Shown one piece after another: positions 1-13,100 of a stretch of DNA of 64,000 nucleotides. Source of the DNA: Sycon ciliatum (lineage: Eukaryota > Porifera > Calcarea > Leucosolenida > Sycettidae); assembly GCF_964019385.1 (NCBI RefSeq), contig NC_088646.1:18714280-18778279 (forward strand). The letters run 5' to 3'. Position numbers and translations under genes: made by a program. The notes beneath the pieces are model-generated. The model was given only the letters and a program-made list of their open reading frames with translations. It had not been told where the DNA came from and made no database searches. The stretch's first letter is position 1. Every line of letters begins with the position of its first letter.

Positions 1-3000
1 GATATTGATGGACGTGGATGGCAGGCTGTAATTACCAGCGGCGAAGGGACAGTGGCAAGGGATATTGTGCTCCTTCAGGATCTCTGGGCAGTCTCCCGAC
101 GGCAGGAATGTGCACAGGTCATCGTAGTCACTGCCAGGGGACAGCAGAGGGACCGACAGGACACAAACATGCGCTAATAAGTTGAATGTCACGGTGCGGT
201 AGCATCCTGTCAGCGGGTGTTGAATTTCCTCCACTACTGTAACCAATACAAAGGCTGCGGGAGACTGTTGAGGGGCTAGAATGTGGCTTTTTTCAAGTAC
301 ATTAATTTTCAGTCATTGCAGTTTCAACTGATAGAAAAGATTCCTCGGAGGTGTCAGTCGCATATTGCACTGTACTAGTTGTGGATTACGTTTCATAGAA
401 GGGTGACTCTGTTGTCCAAGTGATCATATCAACCGAGTAGGAGGTTGAGGTTTGCCATCCTACTCTACTTTGGCCAGAGACCCATGGGCACATTTTGAAT
501 TCTGGGTCACCCATGGGCACATTTCGAATTCTGGGTTCGTGTCCGGAACTCTGGATGTCGTTTTAGCCTCCCCTGCGTGGATGTCTGTGTTGGTTCAGGT
601 GGTGTTTTCAGGCACTGCGAGCATGGGCAAAAATCATTTCAAAAGAAACACTGCTCGTGTGAGAGTCACTCCGACTGACTTTTCTGCGTCCGTAGGGACA
701 CTGCCACCATCGAGGATCAAGCTGCCATAGAAAACTGTTATGTGTTTGTCACACACCAATGAACGGCATCGCAGGAGTTCACTATGGACATTCCAGATAG
801 TCATGTATAGCACAAAGAGGAAGTGTGTGCATGCAGCGATAGGCCGTACATACCATGAGCCAATCTGGTCAATACATGGGATCTTGATCCAAACACCAAC
901 CTTCTTGTACAGCTCAACAGATGCCTGTGCAATGATCACAGCACGCAATAATTAAAGAATGGGCATCACTATACATGTATAGCTTTCGCCGCCACTGCAC
1001 AAGGCGAGAGCATTGAAAGTCAAATAAAGTGCATGTATCAAGCCCGTTCTCTCTCATGGTGGTGTCATGGGGAATTACTGCAGTGCATATTGCTTGAAGT
1101 ACCAACTGGCATGTAGGGCGGCCCGGGGGAGAGAATGGGATGGGATCCAAGTAAGGGTCCGGGGTATTCCCTGGCAGGTCGAGGGGTCCAGGGCCACTGC
1201 GGAGGTGAGTAAGGGATCAGCACCACCGTGGCAGCTTCAGGGTACTGTATCCGCACAGGCTTCATCTCCGAGGATATACAGCGATGGCATGCATGTGATG
1301 GTTAGGCTGTTTTGGCACAGTTTTCAACAGGGATCCCCTAGTCTGCAGCTATGTGTCCTGGTGCCTGTGCTGCACCGGCAAGGGGATTTCCGGGCCGCCT
1401 GAAAACGCTGCTGGAAAACTAACCAAGAGTGCATACAGAGCTTACCAGGAGCCCGGCACTGGTTGCGTGCTCTTGATACTAACTTTAGTATTGCACGTGA
1501 TGGCCAATGAAGTCCAGCCCATGCTTTTGTGCAGGCATGCCTGCACAGAACAATGCCCTTGCTAAGCTGTGCGGCGCCAGGGGCTGGATTTCATTTCCCA
1601 CCAGCTGTGCATGGACATCATTATTGTACCTTGATTGGTGAAGCGATGGAAGCTGATGAGATGACAGCTGCACTGGCAGTAATGTTACCAGGCAGTGGGA
1701 TAGGATCCGGGCTGATAGACAAGCTTTTCAGCTGAGCGATTCCCTCGCCACCACCTGAAAGACCAAAGGGAGGAAAGAACTATGCTGAAATGTTCGAAAG
1801 ACAAATACCCCCGAGGACATTCATGGTTGCATTATTATTGAAATTCTCACTAAAACTGAGATCGGGACATAAGTATAGTATTTTAACGTATACTGTACTC
1901 GCACGATTAGTGCCCCGGGGGCACTATTTTCTTCAATGTCCATCACAGATATGGGGCACTATTCAAAAGAGGGCACATAATCATTTTGACAGCAACCTGC
2001 CACACATCATGCGCACCATGCTCTGCAGGGTGTGGAACGTGAATTCAGCAAAACTCATTTTCTCCCTTCAGTTCAAAACACGAAGGCATTTCGGATGCTG
2101 TGCAACATGATTGTAATTTTCGGTGTTGGGGGACCTGGCAAGTTTCAGGTGTAAAATGTAGAATTAGGTCACCGGCATTCCATTCACATCAGGTGAATCT
2201 AAATTTAATAGGTGCCTGGTTTCTCTACCGAAACGTATACCGAAGATAACGTGTTATACAGTAATCAACCGTTCAGATTGTTCAGGTTTTGATAATTATA
2301 ACCGGCATTCTGCATGTCCGACATGTAGCAGACACGCGCGAGTGCTGTCAAGAAAGTGTGAAATCTACACTAAGGCTGTGTTTACATGAGAAATTTCAAC
2401 CCGGGTCGAGTTCAGCCCGGGTTGAAAGTCTGTACGATAGACAAAAGAGGTGAGCGTTTACATGAAGACAGTTGACCCGGGTCAAATACTGATATGCCGC
2501 CAAAAGTCCACTTCTACAGTCCTCTATGGTCACGTGAATCCGTTCGCGCGAAATTTGCATGTGCAGTGCTGTTCAAACCTGGCGCGAGATACGCACAGAA
2601 GTACGTTTGTACGATTTTCTTGACCCGGGTTGGTTTCAACCCTCCCCTTGGGGGGAGGGTTGAAATCAACCCGGGGCGAAATTTCAACCCGGGTCAAGCG
2701 CAATGCGTCATGTAAACGCGCCATTCACTTTGTGCACATGGGGGGTTGAAATCTGACCCGGGTCGAACTCAACCCGGGTTGAAACGCCTCATGTAAACAC
2801 AGCCTTAAACTTAAAAAAGTCCGATGAATGCGTAAATTCTAGCGGGTGAACTAGAATTTCTGCCTTCACTTCGGAATGGGCGGAGTTAGATTCCGTGGAT
2901 TCTGACGAAGAAATCTGTGAACGGTGTATGCATGGTGGGGAATTCTAGAATGCACGGCACGTTCAGACCACTTACTGCAGTCGTCCCATTTGAACTCGTA

Positions 3001-3153
3001 CGGAGATTCTGGGCTCTCCAGATCTCTAGAGAACTGCTGCGGTAGGCTCAGCAGGTGTTTGAAGGCGTCCAAAGTGTCCTCGATGGAAGCGAAAGGTGTC
3101 GCCGAGCTGCACACGGCAGTCAGGACCACGATTAGAATGATTTGCCTCAGCAT
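1..3153 (-). CDS. GM2 activator-like (ML domain) protein, 3' end outside window
   Basis: Exons on the minus strand: 3153-2976, 1754-1630, 924-854 and 130-1 (continuing past the left edge). All joins are GT-AG and phase-compatible (1, 0, 2). I start at the ATG at 3153 because it gives a hydrophobic signal peptide (MLRQIILIVVLTAVCSS). Conserved pieces in order are KWDDC, SLSISPDPIPLPGNIT, GVWIKIPC, IGSC and IPCHCPFAAGNYSLP. These match the cysteine and proline landmarks of ganglioside GM2 activator, a lysosomal lipid-transfer protein of the MD-2-related lipid-recognition fold that presents glycolipids to hydrolases. The last expected segment (the C-terminal beta strands) is not in the window. 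The family assignment is strong; orthology to GM2A itself is inferred. Confidence 0.88.
2371..2807. mobile_element. MITE-like element with 18-20 bp terminal inverted repeats
   Basis: It lies in intron 1 of the GM2 activator-like gene. The ends are inverted copies (TAAGGCTGTGTTTACATGAG at left, its near-complement ending AAACACAGCCTTA at right). The interior carries many copies in both orientations of a 12-mer close to AACCCGGGTTGA. No transposase is encoded. No convincing target duplication was found. Confidence 0.7.
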
Positions 3154-4948
3154 GATGCCGGTGATCGCCTGGATCTGGTGGCTGTGCCGGTTGTACAACA
3201 CCACGGGACGTGAGAGACGGCAAAATCACAGCAAGCTCCTCGCACCTCAGCGATATCTCAGTACAGCAACGAAACGTTGGGGCTTTATCAGCTGAGGAGC
3301 CCTGAAAGGTAGTACAGCTAGCTATGCCAGGCGCATTCACCGACCGTGTCTGACTGTTGAGAGAGTTCAGGAGGCCGAACAGGCCCACATTTGGAAGTCG
3401 AACCATAACGGGCCAGGCACGCCAAGGTAGCATAAAGACATGGCCAATAGTGACCGACACTGCCAGTGACACTAAACTACTATTACTGAAGTCGTAAAGA
3501 CCTAAACTGCAGGCTAAAGACAGACAGAGTAAGTGACACTTGAAAATAGCTGGGGCATGCAGAACTGTCCATAACGTCGTCAGACGCGAATCATGTGATG
3601 CCCGTCTAGTAGTAGTAGATCTACGTCTCAGTGACTCTTGCCGTCTTGGTCTCTAGCCTGCCCATGCACAGTGCACGGCACAGCAGCACAAGACGTCTGC
3701 AACAAACATACAGGCAGCGGCATGACCCCACCCGGTACCCCACACCACTGCACACCCACCGGCGCAAGCCAAGGGAAGACTCTGATGATGAAACTCAATA
3801 GACCTTATTCCTGAAGACTGTGAAGTAAGTAATAGTTAGTTGTTGGCATGATGACACTCTTCCGCTTCCTCCCTGATTATGAGACACTTTATGACTCATA
3901 ATCTGATTGGGCCGTACATCTTATGCTCGCAAGATAATGACATTGTGTCCAGGTGTCGCCCACTACACTTGTAAGCGTACTTTCAAAGTTTGTACTTCAG
4001 TCTTGAAGTAAACAACCAAGACTAATAATTATTATTACTAGTATCGAATATGAGCAAGCGCCTGGAAGGACCAAAATGTTGCGAGTTACGACTAACAGTC
4101 CACCAAGGTAACGAGATAATAACACGGTCAGATATTGCAACAATAAGGCACACACCTGACAGGAACGACCTCAGTGACAGTTTGACACCAAGCAGCCTCC
4201 AACACATCTTACTTTGTCATCTACGAAGCGCAAACTAACAACCTTCAGTTCCAACTTGGACTGCTCAGGTACTAGGTGCGGAAAGTTCCGAAGAGGGGAA
4301 GGGAAGCGCCAGATGTGCACGAACTATGCCCCACGGCAACAAAGCCGAATGTCGAATGTTACAGGTCCGCTGCTGAGGATGATGACGAGACTAGTAAGAC
4401 CATTGGACAAACCGGTCCAACTACACCTCAACAACACAAAGCACCACCCAACTACATGTAATTCCTTGGGAAGCTCGAAGGGAGTGTACGTGACTACGTG
4501 TGTGTAAAATACATAAAGAGGCAAAGCCAAGCGAAGACGTGGCAAACCGAAAAGTCAATATCCCCACCATACCAGTCCCGATTACCTTCGACGTTCCTTC
4601 CCGTACTGTTTCCTTGAATTGTGGAACAGCCTCCCCGGTCCGAGGACGCCTTTCCCCGTCTGGCCAATCACTCTCCACTCACAGCTTCTAAAAAAAGGTG
4701 TCAACAAACACATCTCAGACCAGCCATGGTCTTGGGACGTGCTTTGAAGCCCATCATATAATTGATCGTCTCATTATTCTTTCCAGATCACACCTCTCGG
4801 TTTTGGGGATGTGCACTGAAGCACCCCATACTAACGGTATACTGTTCTCTCGTGGTCACCACTCTCCCTATTACCTTTATTGTACTACTAAACATAAAAA
4901 TGTTATTTATCACTCCCTTAGTATTGACTCACATAGATTTTTGCCATA

Positions 4949-5021
4949 CCTAAGCAGTCAAATATTCCTGCATATTTCACTCCTTAGGGCTATATTGACT
5001 GCTTATATTTGACTGCTTAGG
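4949..5021. repeat. Short inverted-repeat element
   Basis: A 17-bp arm (CCTAAGCAGTCAAATAT) at 4949-4965 is repeated as its exact complement at 5005-5021, with a third partial copy (TATTGACTGCTTATA) in between. This resembles a very short MITE. Confidence 0.6.
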
Positions 5022-5825
5022 CCAGTTAGGGGTTGCGCAGTTGAACGGTGCCTAGTGCTAGTGCAGCATTGTCACTGCATGAGTAGGTGGTGGTGCAACG
5101 GTTGTGCAATCATACTCGGGATTCATGAGGTTGTCGTTCTGGAATTTGAAATACGGACTGTTTGTCGTGATAAATCTAATATTGACTGTATTGCGCTTTA
5201 GATTTTCTTCCGTTTTTGTCTTTTGGTGCGTTACCGGCATGGCGATTCTGAGACCTATTGCCAGTATTGGTCAGTGGAGTGCCTGTAGCCTCACCAGCAC
5301 TGCTACTATCTGTGACTGTGGCGACCACGGTACCATTCAATGTCTCGTCCTCCTCTAACCGTACCCCAACTCTCTCTCTCTCAGCTCTCTTTTTATCTGT
5401 CTTTTCTTACTCTTTTTTCTTTGTCAGCTTTCCCCGATCCTGGTGTTATGTTGCTTTTCAAATAAATAAAAATAAAAATAAATCCTACTTCGACGTACAT
5501 GTACAGCCGGTACCTATGACTTGTAGACCCGCGGGAAAGTAGGACTGTTACAATAGACTGATGTATTTCGTCAAGGGGTTTTGGATTGTTGCCTACCAGG
5601 GAGTAGTAACATGGTAACTCCCTGTTCTGTTGCCTACTACACTAGTACTACTAGTACAGTTGCTAATGAGGTTCGTCTTGACTTGTAACCAAACCGATGT
5701 CGTAAATATAAGTATTACTATTACTATTAGTTATAACCATGAATGATAACAAGTAAAGCCACTAAAGGGGATCGGGCCGGGAGACCTGTACAGTACTGTA
5801 CTAGGCTAGCTGTAGAGCACAGACT

Positions 5826-5873
5826 CAGTACAGGCTAGCAAGAGTAGATATCTACTCTTGCTAGTCTGTACTG
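5826..5873. repeat. Near-perfect palindrome (about 48 bp)
   Basis: CTAGCAAGAGTAGATATC at the centre reads on as its own complement, giving a 30-bp perfect palindrome. Outer arms CAGTACAG and CTGTACTG extend it. Confidence 0.85.
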
Positions 5874-6991
5874 TGTCACATGCACAGTGTGTGACTCCCT
5901 GGTTACAAAATACTGCAGCTTCTGTCGTCAAGGTGTTATTATTCTGACTTCGTCATGTCACTCGTGCACATCACGTCATGTGGCAGAGTTGTAAAATTTG
6001 CACATCGGTATGGACCATGTACCAGTGAAGTGTTCAGGACATGACAAGACATGCGACAGCTACATGTAGCGCATGGTGTTGGCACGCTAAAAATGAGATA
6101 CGATGCCTGTTTCGCCGTCGGCTTGGTGGTGGCAGACTGGTGACTGCAGAAATATGTAGCATTGCAAACCTGCACTCGTCTCTAGCTTTGGCTTCGATGG
6201 CGCTGATCGCTGGACCTTTTTAGTTATGAAGAAGTCTTTGTCAGTTTGTGCGCAAGCCTAGCAGCCAAGCGCAGTGCGCGGTGTGCTGGTTTTACGTTAT
6301 AATAGTCAGCTCGTTGAGCACATGGTCACCAATACCGACGGACAGACCACGCACAAGCTCTTCGACCAGCCTGTCTGTCAGTGTCAATCACGATGCAGCA
6401 TGCAGAGCTATGGCGAAGTCAATCATGCTCCCGCTCCGGAGTCGCTTCAAGCGGAGCAGAGCCGCCGGAGTTTGCGTCCCGTTCGGTCGCCTCGGCTTAC
6501 ATTTACAATGCAAGACACTACCAAGAGGATCCGATCCTGCTCCCTATCTTGGAAAGCGCAGCACCGCTGTAGACCGAAGTCGACGTCGGCAGCCTGTACC
6601 CCGTACCGTTCCATTCATTCGCTACTCGTCCGTAGACCTACGAGCGTAGATCTGCACCAGTGTTCTGCCGAGCGTCGACGGATAGCATTGGTATGGTAAG
6701 GTAGATAAGCTTTGCCATGTCCATAGCCTAGGAGTTTACCAGGCCAGGGCTGAAAGCGACTTGGCATGACGAATGGATAACAGCTGAGGTCGACGAATTT
6801 CACAACGCACCGTCAATTCGAGAGCGTTTGAGAATTTCATCGGTGGGAGGCAGAAGATTTGCAGAAGTTTCGGAGCACGTGGAGCACGCTGATAGCAGCG
6901 TGAGAACAGGACTCTGTGGTCTCCTGCCCCTCTGACTCTGGTCATCATTGACTTGGCAGACTGTGTGCCCGGCTCACTAGCCACGTGTAGC

Positions 6992-7120
6992 ATGGGGAAC
7001 GGGATTGGACATCGCACCGCTAGCCATAGCTGGCTGATAGTACTCCTGTTGTCCAGTGTAGGTAAGTAGTTTTTGTAGGCACGCAACAAGTAATCCAGCC
7101 AACCAACTACGTATGCCCCA

Positions 7121-7174
<54 letters not shown>

Positions 7175-10100
7175 CACGTACACACACGTACACACACGTA
7201 CACACACGTACACACGTACACACACACACCACACCACACACGTACACACACACATGCACACAGAGTCTGTTGAAGGTTCAGGGTTCGGTGATTTTAAAAG
7301 GCAAGAGGTCGGAGTATGTTGCATCCCAACAACGTGATCAACCACAGCCTGATCATCGATCATCCACAAGACCAACTGTAACCGGGAGGATACGAGTGGG
7401 CAGGACCACACACTTGTCCCTCACAGCATCTGTCCAGCACTGACTATGTAAACAATGTACTGTCGTGGACATGGAAATCCGGTCGGAGGTCAAGCGGCCC
7501 AGGGCGCTGGCCATGCAGCCGTGAGTACGCATACAACCAACACGTGCACTGCATGCAGCGTTCTGTACGCACTGAGGGCGCCGGCCCCAAGTCATTTGAC
7601 CGGATTTCCATGTCCACGACAGTAGTTCTCTGCGTAGAGTCACCAAGGAATTTGATCCGACCTGGTTGAACAGTCTGATCTAACTCAATCATGAGTACAG
7701 GGCTATGCACACTTGCTTCTATGGTACCTTTATCACCGTGAGACATAGCACTGCGGTACCAAATTCACACGTGCATATTCGGTACCACTCAATCCGTATA
7801 GTGATGATCCAACTCAGATTATGTAGGTGAGTGATACAGATAAGTCTGTCACGCCAGTATACCTCTGCAGCCCCCACTGTGCCAGTATGCCTCTGCAGCC
7901 CCCACTGTGCCAGTATGCCTCTGCAGCCCCCACTGTGCCAGTATGCCTCTGCAGCCCCCACTGTGCCAGTATGCCTCTGCAGCCCGCACTGTGCCAGTAT
8001 GCCTCTGCAGCCCGCACTGTGCCAGTATGCCTCTGCAACCCCGGCATGCTGTACTGCTTGCTGAGCACATTCTCTGGTTGTATGTTCACCCTTGATTTCA
8101 GGTCTATTGACTGCACAGGAAGCTGCAGGTAGGCAATGTGAACGCTCCAGTTCCGGCACCTACTCAGGTAAGGAAATCATGCAAGCAGAACGGCTCAGTG
8201 CACTGGGGAGAACAGAAGGCAAGGCCGAAACGCAGCATGGAATGGGCAGAGTCGGGGCTACATTGCACAGTTGCGTTCAATGAAAGCTGATCTCATCAAT
8301 ATGCCACCACCCTGCACCAATGCACAGCCCGATATTTGCAAGTCTGGGGTTGCACAGTGGCTAACGCATTCTCCCACTCGCACTATCCACAACCAGATTT
8401 CATAGTGCAGACTGTGACTGTACCCTTCACCGAGAATAGCGCTAGTGGTAGTGCCGGTGCAGCATGGGAACGCCGTACAAGGTACACCATGGAATCATAT
8501 GCTAAGTGCGCAGTACCAGTATTGGCTTGTACCAGCCAGAAACAACATTCCTGCTGCTATAGTATTGCATGTACAGGGTTCTAGCCGGGTCAAATCATGA
8601 GTAGGGGGGGGGGGGGGGGGCATGGGAAACAGTTACACCGTAACCCATTTTTCCATTTTCCAAAATTGTCCTGCCATGCAAAAGACAACGTACAGGGCGA
8701 ACCCCCGACTTCACTCCAGACATATGTGCCTCTTTGGACCCTCCAGTACGTGTGTGGCAGTAGTGGATATTGACTGAATTTTCGTTGGATAGCATGAAAA
8801 ACACAAAAAATCGACGAATGAGTGGGGGGGGGGGGCGCAGACAGAGTAGGGGGGGGGGGGCTGCGCCGCCCCCCCCCCCCTACCCCCCCCCTTTGGCTAG
8901 AACACTTATGTATACATGCGTATGTCCATGTGCCAGCTTGCATGCCCCTGTATCCACGCTCCACACGTGCTCTTGTATGACACTATCATGACTATGCTCA
9001 GGCTCACTTGACTTGATCGGTCTTCTCGGCATCAGTCAACTTCCGCAGGGCGTGACCACGACATTCTACTTTGACGGCAACAGCGTTCTGCTGGCGTATC
9101 GCCTCAGCTCACACTCCTCCTCAAGCTCTCCGGTGCGACGTCTGTTCACCACGCCAAGCAACGTTCCGCCGACATTCTCCATAAGCACGGTCATCAAGCT
9201 GAGCCCGGCTGCCCGTGCCAGCAACTGGTGTCTGCTCAAAGTCACCGACGCGGCCAACAGTAACGTTCTGACGCTGGAGCTGCACGGCACAACCAGTGAG
9301 CTCGTCGTCCAGTTTGAGTCGGCCGTCAGCACGCAAGTATCACGTGTGGATGCTACTGATCTGTTCGATGCACGTTGGCACAGGCTAGTAATATCTGTGA
9401 ACGGCCGTGTGATCAAGTGGATCGTTGACTGCCAGTTGACCGGCAGTGCCCGCGCCGAGCATGCTGCCCTGGCCATCCCGCATGATGGCAATGTTTACGT
9501 GGCCGTGCAGCGGTCCAGTCGCAACCGCGGCGTGGAAGTGTCCATCCAGGACATTACCTATCACTGTTCACCCACCGCTGCCGAGGAGCAGCAATGCAAC
9601 AGGGTAAGAGTGGTTTTCTACATGTACATGTAGTTATCAACACACTACTTTGAAACAAAACGGGTATCTCTGATTCTTTCTTGTTCTTTTGACTTCATTA
9701 CGATCAGTTCAGCCAGGTACTCTGAGCTCCGCTGACGAGACCTAACAAGGTTGAAACAGCTAGCTGTCCGGAGATTATGCGGCTATTAGAGTATTACTAT
9801 GCGGCTATTAGAGTATTACTATTAGAGTATTACTATGCGGCTATTAGAGTATTACTTTGAAGTACTGCAGCTCACGTATAACTGTTAGCTGTGAAAAATT
9901 GCCTCCGATGGACATACATGTATGTACATCATGCGGCATAGCAACCATGGAGAATGTTGCAGGCAAGTGTTGTACACATCGTGCAAACTCTCGTTGCATG
10001 AGTGTATTGCTGTGTCCCCGGTTGATTTCTTGTTTTGTTCGTGTCGGTGCGTGTCCAGATATTTCCAGTGTCATTTCCCGAAGAGCCACAGGTAAGCCTG

Positions 10101-13100
10101 AGCTTCACGTAAGCACCTGGTGTAGCTGTGAGCTCACTGGGATGTTGAAAACGGCTGCGTAGCCGATTTCCGCAGCTCACTCCGCTTGTACACATATGGA
10201 ACTCAATGTTGTGCTGCGCCTCCTCACAGGCATACTGTCATAGTGATGGGTAACCATGCCGAATGAAGTGTGACGCGGCACTTTGATGTCATACTGTAGT
10301 ACTTCACTAGCACAATTTGATGCGTTCTTGGCGGCCGGTTCCACTGCATCATGATGTTAACTTGGTGAATTGTTGCACTGTTGAATACAGAGAGATGATC
10401 CTGGATACTTCGATGGCAGAGCAGGAGGTCCTGTAGTCAAGGTACGCTGGAGACATAGGATATACAAGTACAATTTTAATTATGGAGTAGCATCAGCAAC
10501 AGCAGAGTGTTGCACCAACCCTGACTCGGGCCTCTAGGATTAGGTTTCTGGTTCATCAGAGGCCGGGGGTGCCGTACCGAGCCGGATGTTTCTATCAATG
10601 GGCATGGTTATTGTCTGTGCATATGCAGAGATAATGATCATGGTAAGAAAATCAAATTCACTTCTCCAGCTCATTATTTTCCTGTAGTTTTTTTTTTTTT
10701 ACTATTTTTTCTTCTTTCCAGGGCCCTGACCCGATGCTTACATGGATGTGGCTGTGTGTTATGTTCGTATTCTCACATGCGCAGGGAGAGAAAGGTGACC
10801 ACGGCGAGCCTGGAATACAAGGTCCAGTTGTACGTACTAGTACTCTGAAGTGCTAGATAGGAACCACATGCACATTGTGCTCAGTCCGTATGGCTGGTAC
10901 TGTAAAACGGGTAACTATTGCGATGTAAAAATGTTTGCGAATTTTGCAAGAGGCCCCGAATCGCAAACTTTGAACAACGCAAACTCGCGCCATGTAAAGT
11001 TCAAAGAAGTATGTATTCAATATGTATTCAATCGCAAACATTAAACAGCGCAAACCAGTCTCAATTTGTAAAACGCAAACATTTATTGTCGCAAACATTA
11101 CCTGTTTTACAGTATTAGTTTATCAAACAACCAGCCGTCACCAACTGTGATATTCCGTAGCTACAGACCGTCACATGTGTAGCGTAAACCCGCTGAAACT
11201 GGCCCGGCTACCTCAAGTTAAGCCAGCTAAGCCAGTGGGTAGGCACGGAAATGACGTAACCCGCCGACTCGATTTCGCTCGTATAACCACCTCACCGCAG
11301 TCAGTGGCAACATGGTTGATTGAAGGACTAGTCATTCGGCTACCTGCTAGCCAGCTGGACTAGCTGCTATGCTCCGGCGTTTTCATCCTATTACAACATG
11401 CTGTGCTTGAAGTATATACCGTACAGTGTACTCGGTTTCGATTTCTTGCTTCACTGCAAACGTCATGCCGCAGTAGGGCATGCATCCATCTGTCCCGGGC
11501 TGAGCGTGTCCTTGTCATATTATGTACAACTTATCCTGTCCAGGGACAACCAGGTCTGGATGGCTCATCCAAGCCAGGTCCACCCGGCCCGCCCGGATTA
11601 CAAGGACCAGCCGGGCCTCCAGGCCCCCCTGGACCACACGGGACACCGACGTTGTCGCCAAGCGGGCACGTGCCACTGGGCGGTTTCGATCACGTCCCTG
11701 TCAATGTAAGACTTGAGTGATGGGAGTGTGTACATGTACTAACACATCACAGGCACTTCCCTTTGCTTACAAAATTTAGTGTGCTGCTACGTCACAGTAC
11801 TGTGTCTCGCACCCTCGCCGGCACTAGGGACTACATATGCTACTGTGGCATATGGTATACTGTGCTACACTCGCCCTGAGTGTAGCCGGTACAGTAACTA
11901 ATGCGGATGTGAAAACTATGCTTTTTTATACATGTAATGCTTGCGCAAGTCAATCAAGGCGCGAGTACGCGAGTATCCTTGGTGCACAAAACGAAAGCTT
12001 ACATGCTGTTATGCTACATGCACAGGGCCATCCGAACGACGGTGCTTGGACAAGTGTGCAGGAGGTAAATCTCACATTCTGATTAGCAATGTGCTTATCA
12101 CATTCACACCATGCACTGGGTATTTCACGAAATGTCTTTCCAGGTTGCGGCATGTATTCAGTGCTAGTACCTGTAGTCACAATAAAACCAATTCGGTGAT
12201 CACCCTGTTTTGTTTTTTGTAGGGTGTTGGACTGACATGTTAGAGGTTATCCAGTCGTAGAAAAGTTGCATCGTGGTGTGTTTCTATGTGCTTTGGCAGG
12301 GCCCTCCAGGTCCAGCTGGTGAGAGAGGAGACGCTGGCGAAAAGGTTAGTTAGCAGCACCAAGACCGGTAGTTGAGATATCCGCACAGTCAAGCTCCTTA
12401 TCGACAACTGCATGGACAAAATTGTGGACGGCTATGAGAGCCGAATACCTGGCAGTGCAATGATGCATGTGCCACTATATTCATTATTGTGAAAGTGGTT
12501 TGTGTGCATATTTGAACTGATGTTCAGTTGTCTTGGTAACCGTTCCCCCAAGGACTTGCGATGGTAATTACTAACATGCTGGACGTTAGAAAGGCCTGCC
12601 TTGTGAACTCGTGTCCGTTTCCTTCGCCAACTGGTCGAAGTCGCTTGCGGCAGGTTTGCAGCATGCACAATTGCGAATGCCATGTGATGTGTTTTAAGCT
12701 ATCCGGAACCCTGCATGGCTCATCCGGATATTTCAGAAGGAAAATACATGGAGTTAACAAAGGTCCAGCTGTGTTGGAACCGACTGATGGAATTCTCACA
12801 AACAACGGCAAAGAACTTCAAGTAGCTGTGGATAACAAAAGGACATTTGTGGCTATGCACATGTGCACATTGCTCAGAGAGGAGGGCATGGGTAGTGGCC
12901 ATGAAATACTGTAAAAGCAGAAATTTTCGGTGGTGTTTTATTTTTGGTAACTTTGGTGCCGAATTTTTTGCCGAAAATAAAACGCACCGAAAAGTTCGGT
13001 ATAGTACTAGTACACTTTAATACCTGGAAAGTGGGTTTACCGAAAATTTCCCTCCACCGAACCGCCGATTTTGGAGAATACCGAAAATTTCTGCTTTTAC

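Larger units (their letters stand above)
3154..6991. other. Intergenic region, no gene recognised
   Basis: The space lies between the divergent GM2 activator-like and collagen genes. Short ORFs exist on both strands (for example around 6248-6699) but none shows a recognisable domain or codon-level support. The region holds a near-palindrome at 5826-5873, a small inverted repeat at 4949-5021 and an A-rich stretch near 5460-5480. It presumably contains the promoters of both flanking genes. Confidence 0.6.

Noticed and set aside
634-948. Whole 104-codon minus ORF as one exon of the GM2 activator-like gene
   Set aside because: Only 924-854 matches the family; the rest lies past a good GT donor and is intron.
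6248-6699. Overlapping ORFs of 133 and 141 codons upstream of the collagen gene
   Set aside because: No domain, two frames equally open, and no splice link to the collagen start; probably untranslated or chance.
7853-8038. CRISPR-like array of 28-bp repeats
   Set aside because: Units are directly adjacent with no spacers, and the DNA is animal; it is a minisatellite.
9066-9491. 141-codon minus-strand ORF opposite the TSPN exon
   Set aside because: It is the antisense shadow of exon 3, whose plus-strand frame has domain and splice support.
10629-10643. Mini-exon in collagen intron 5
   Set aside because: It would introduce an in-frame stop in the phase required.
12026-12066. Extra 39-bp collagen exon between exons 7 and 8
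   Set aside because: It has an AG before and GT after and is in phase, but encodes no Gly-X-Y pattern and nothing else supports it.
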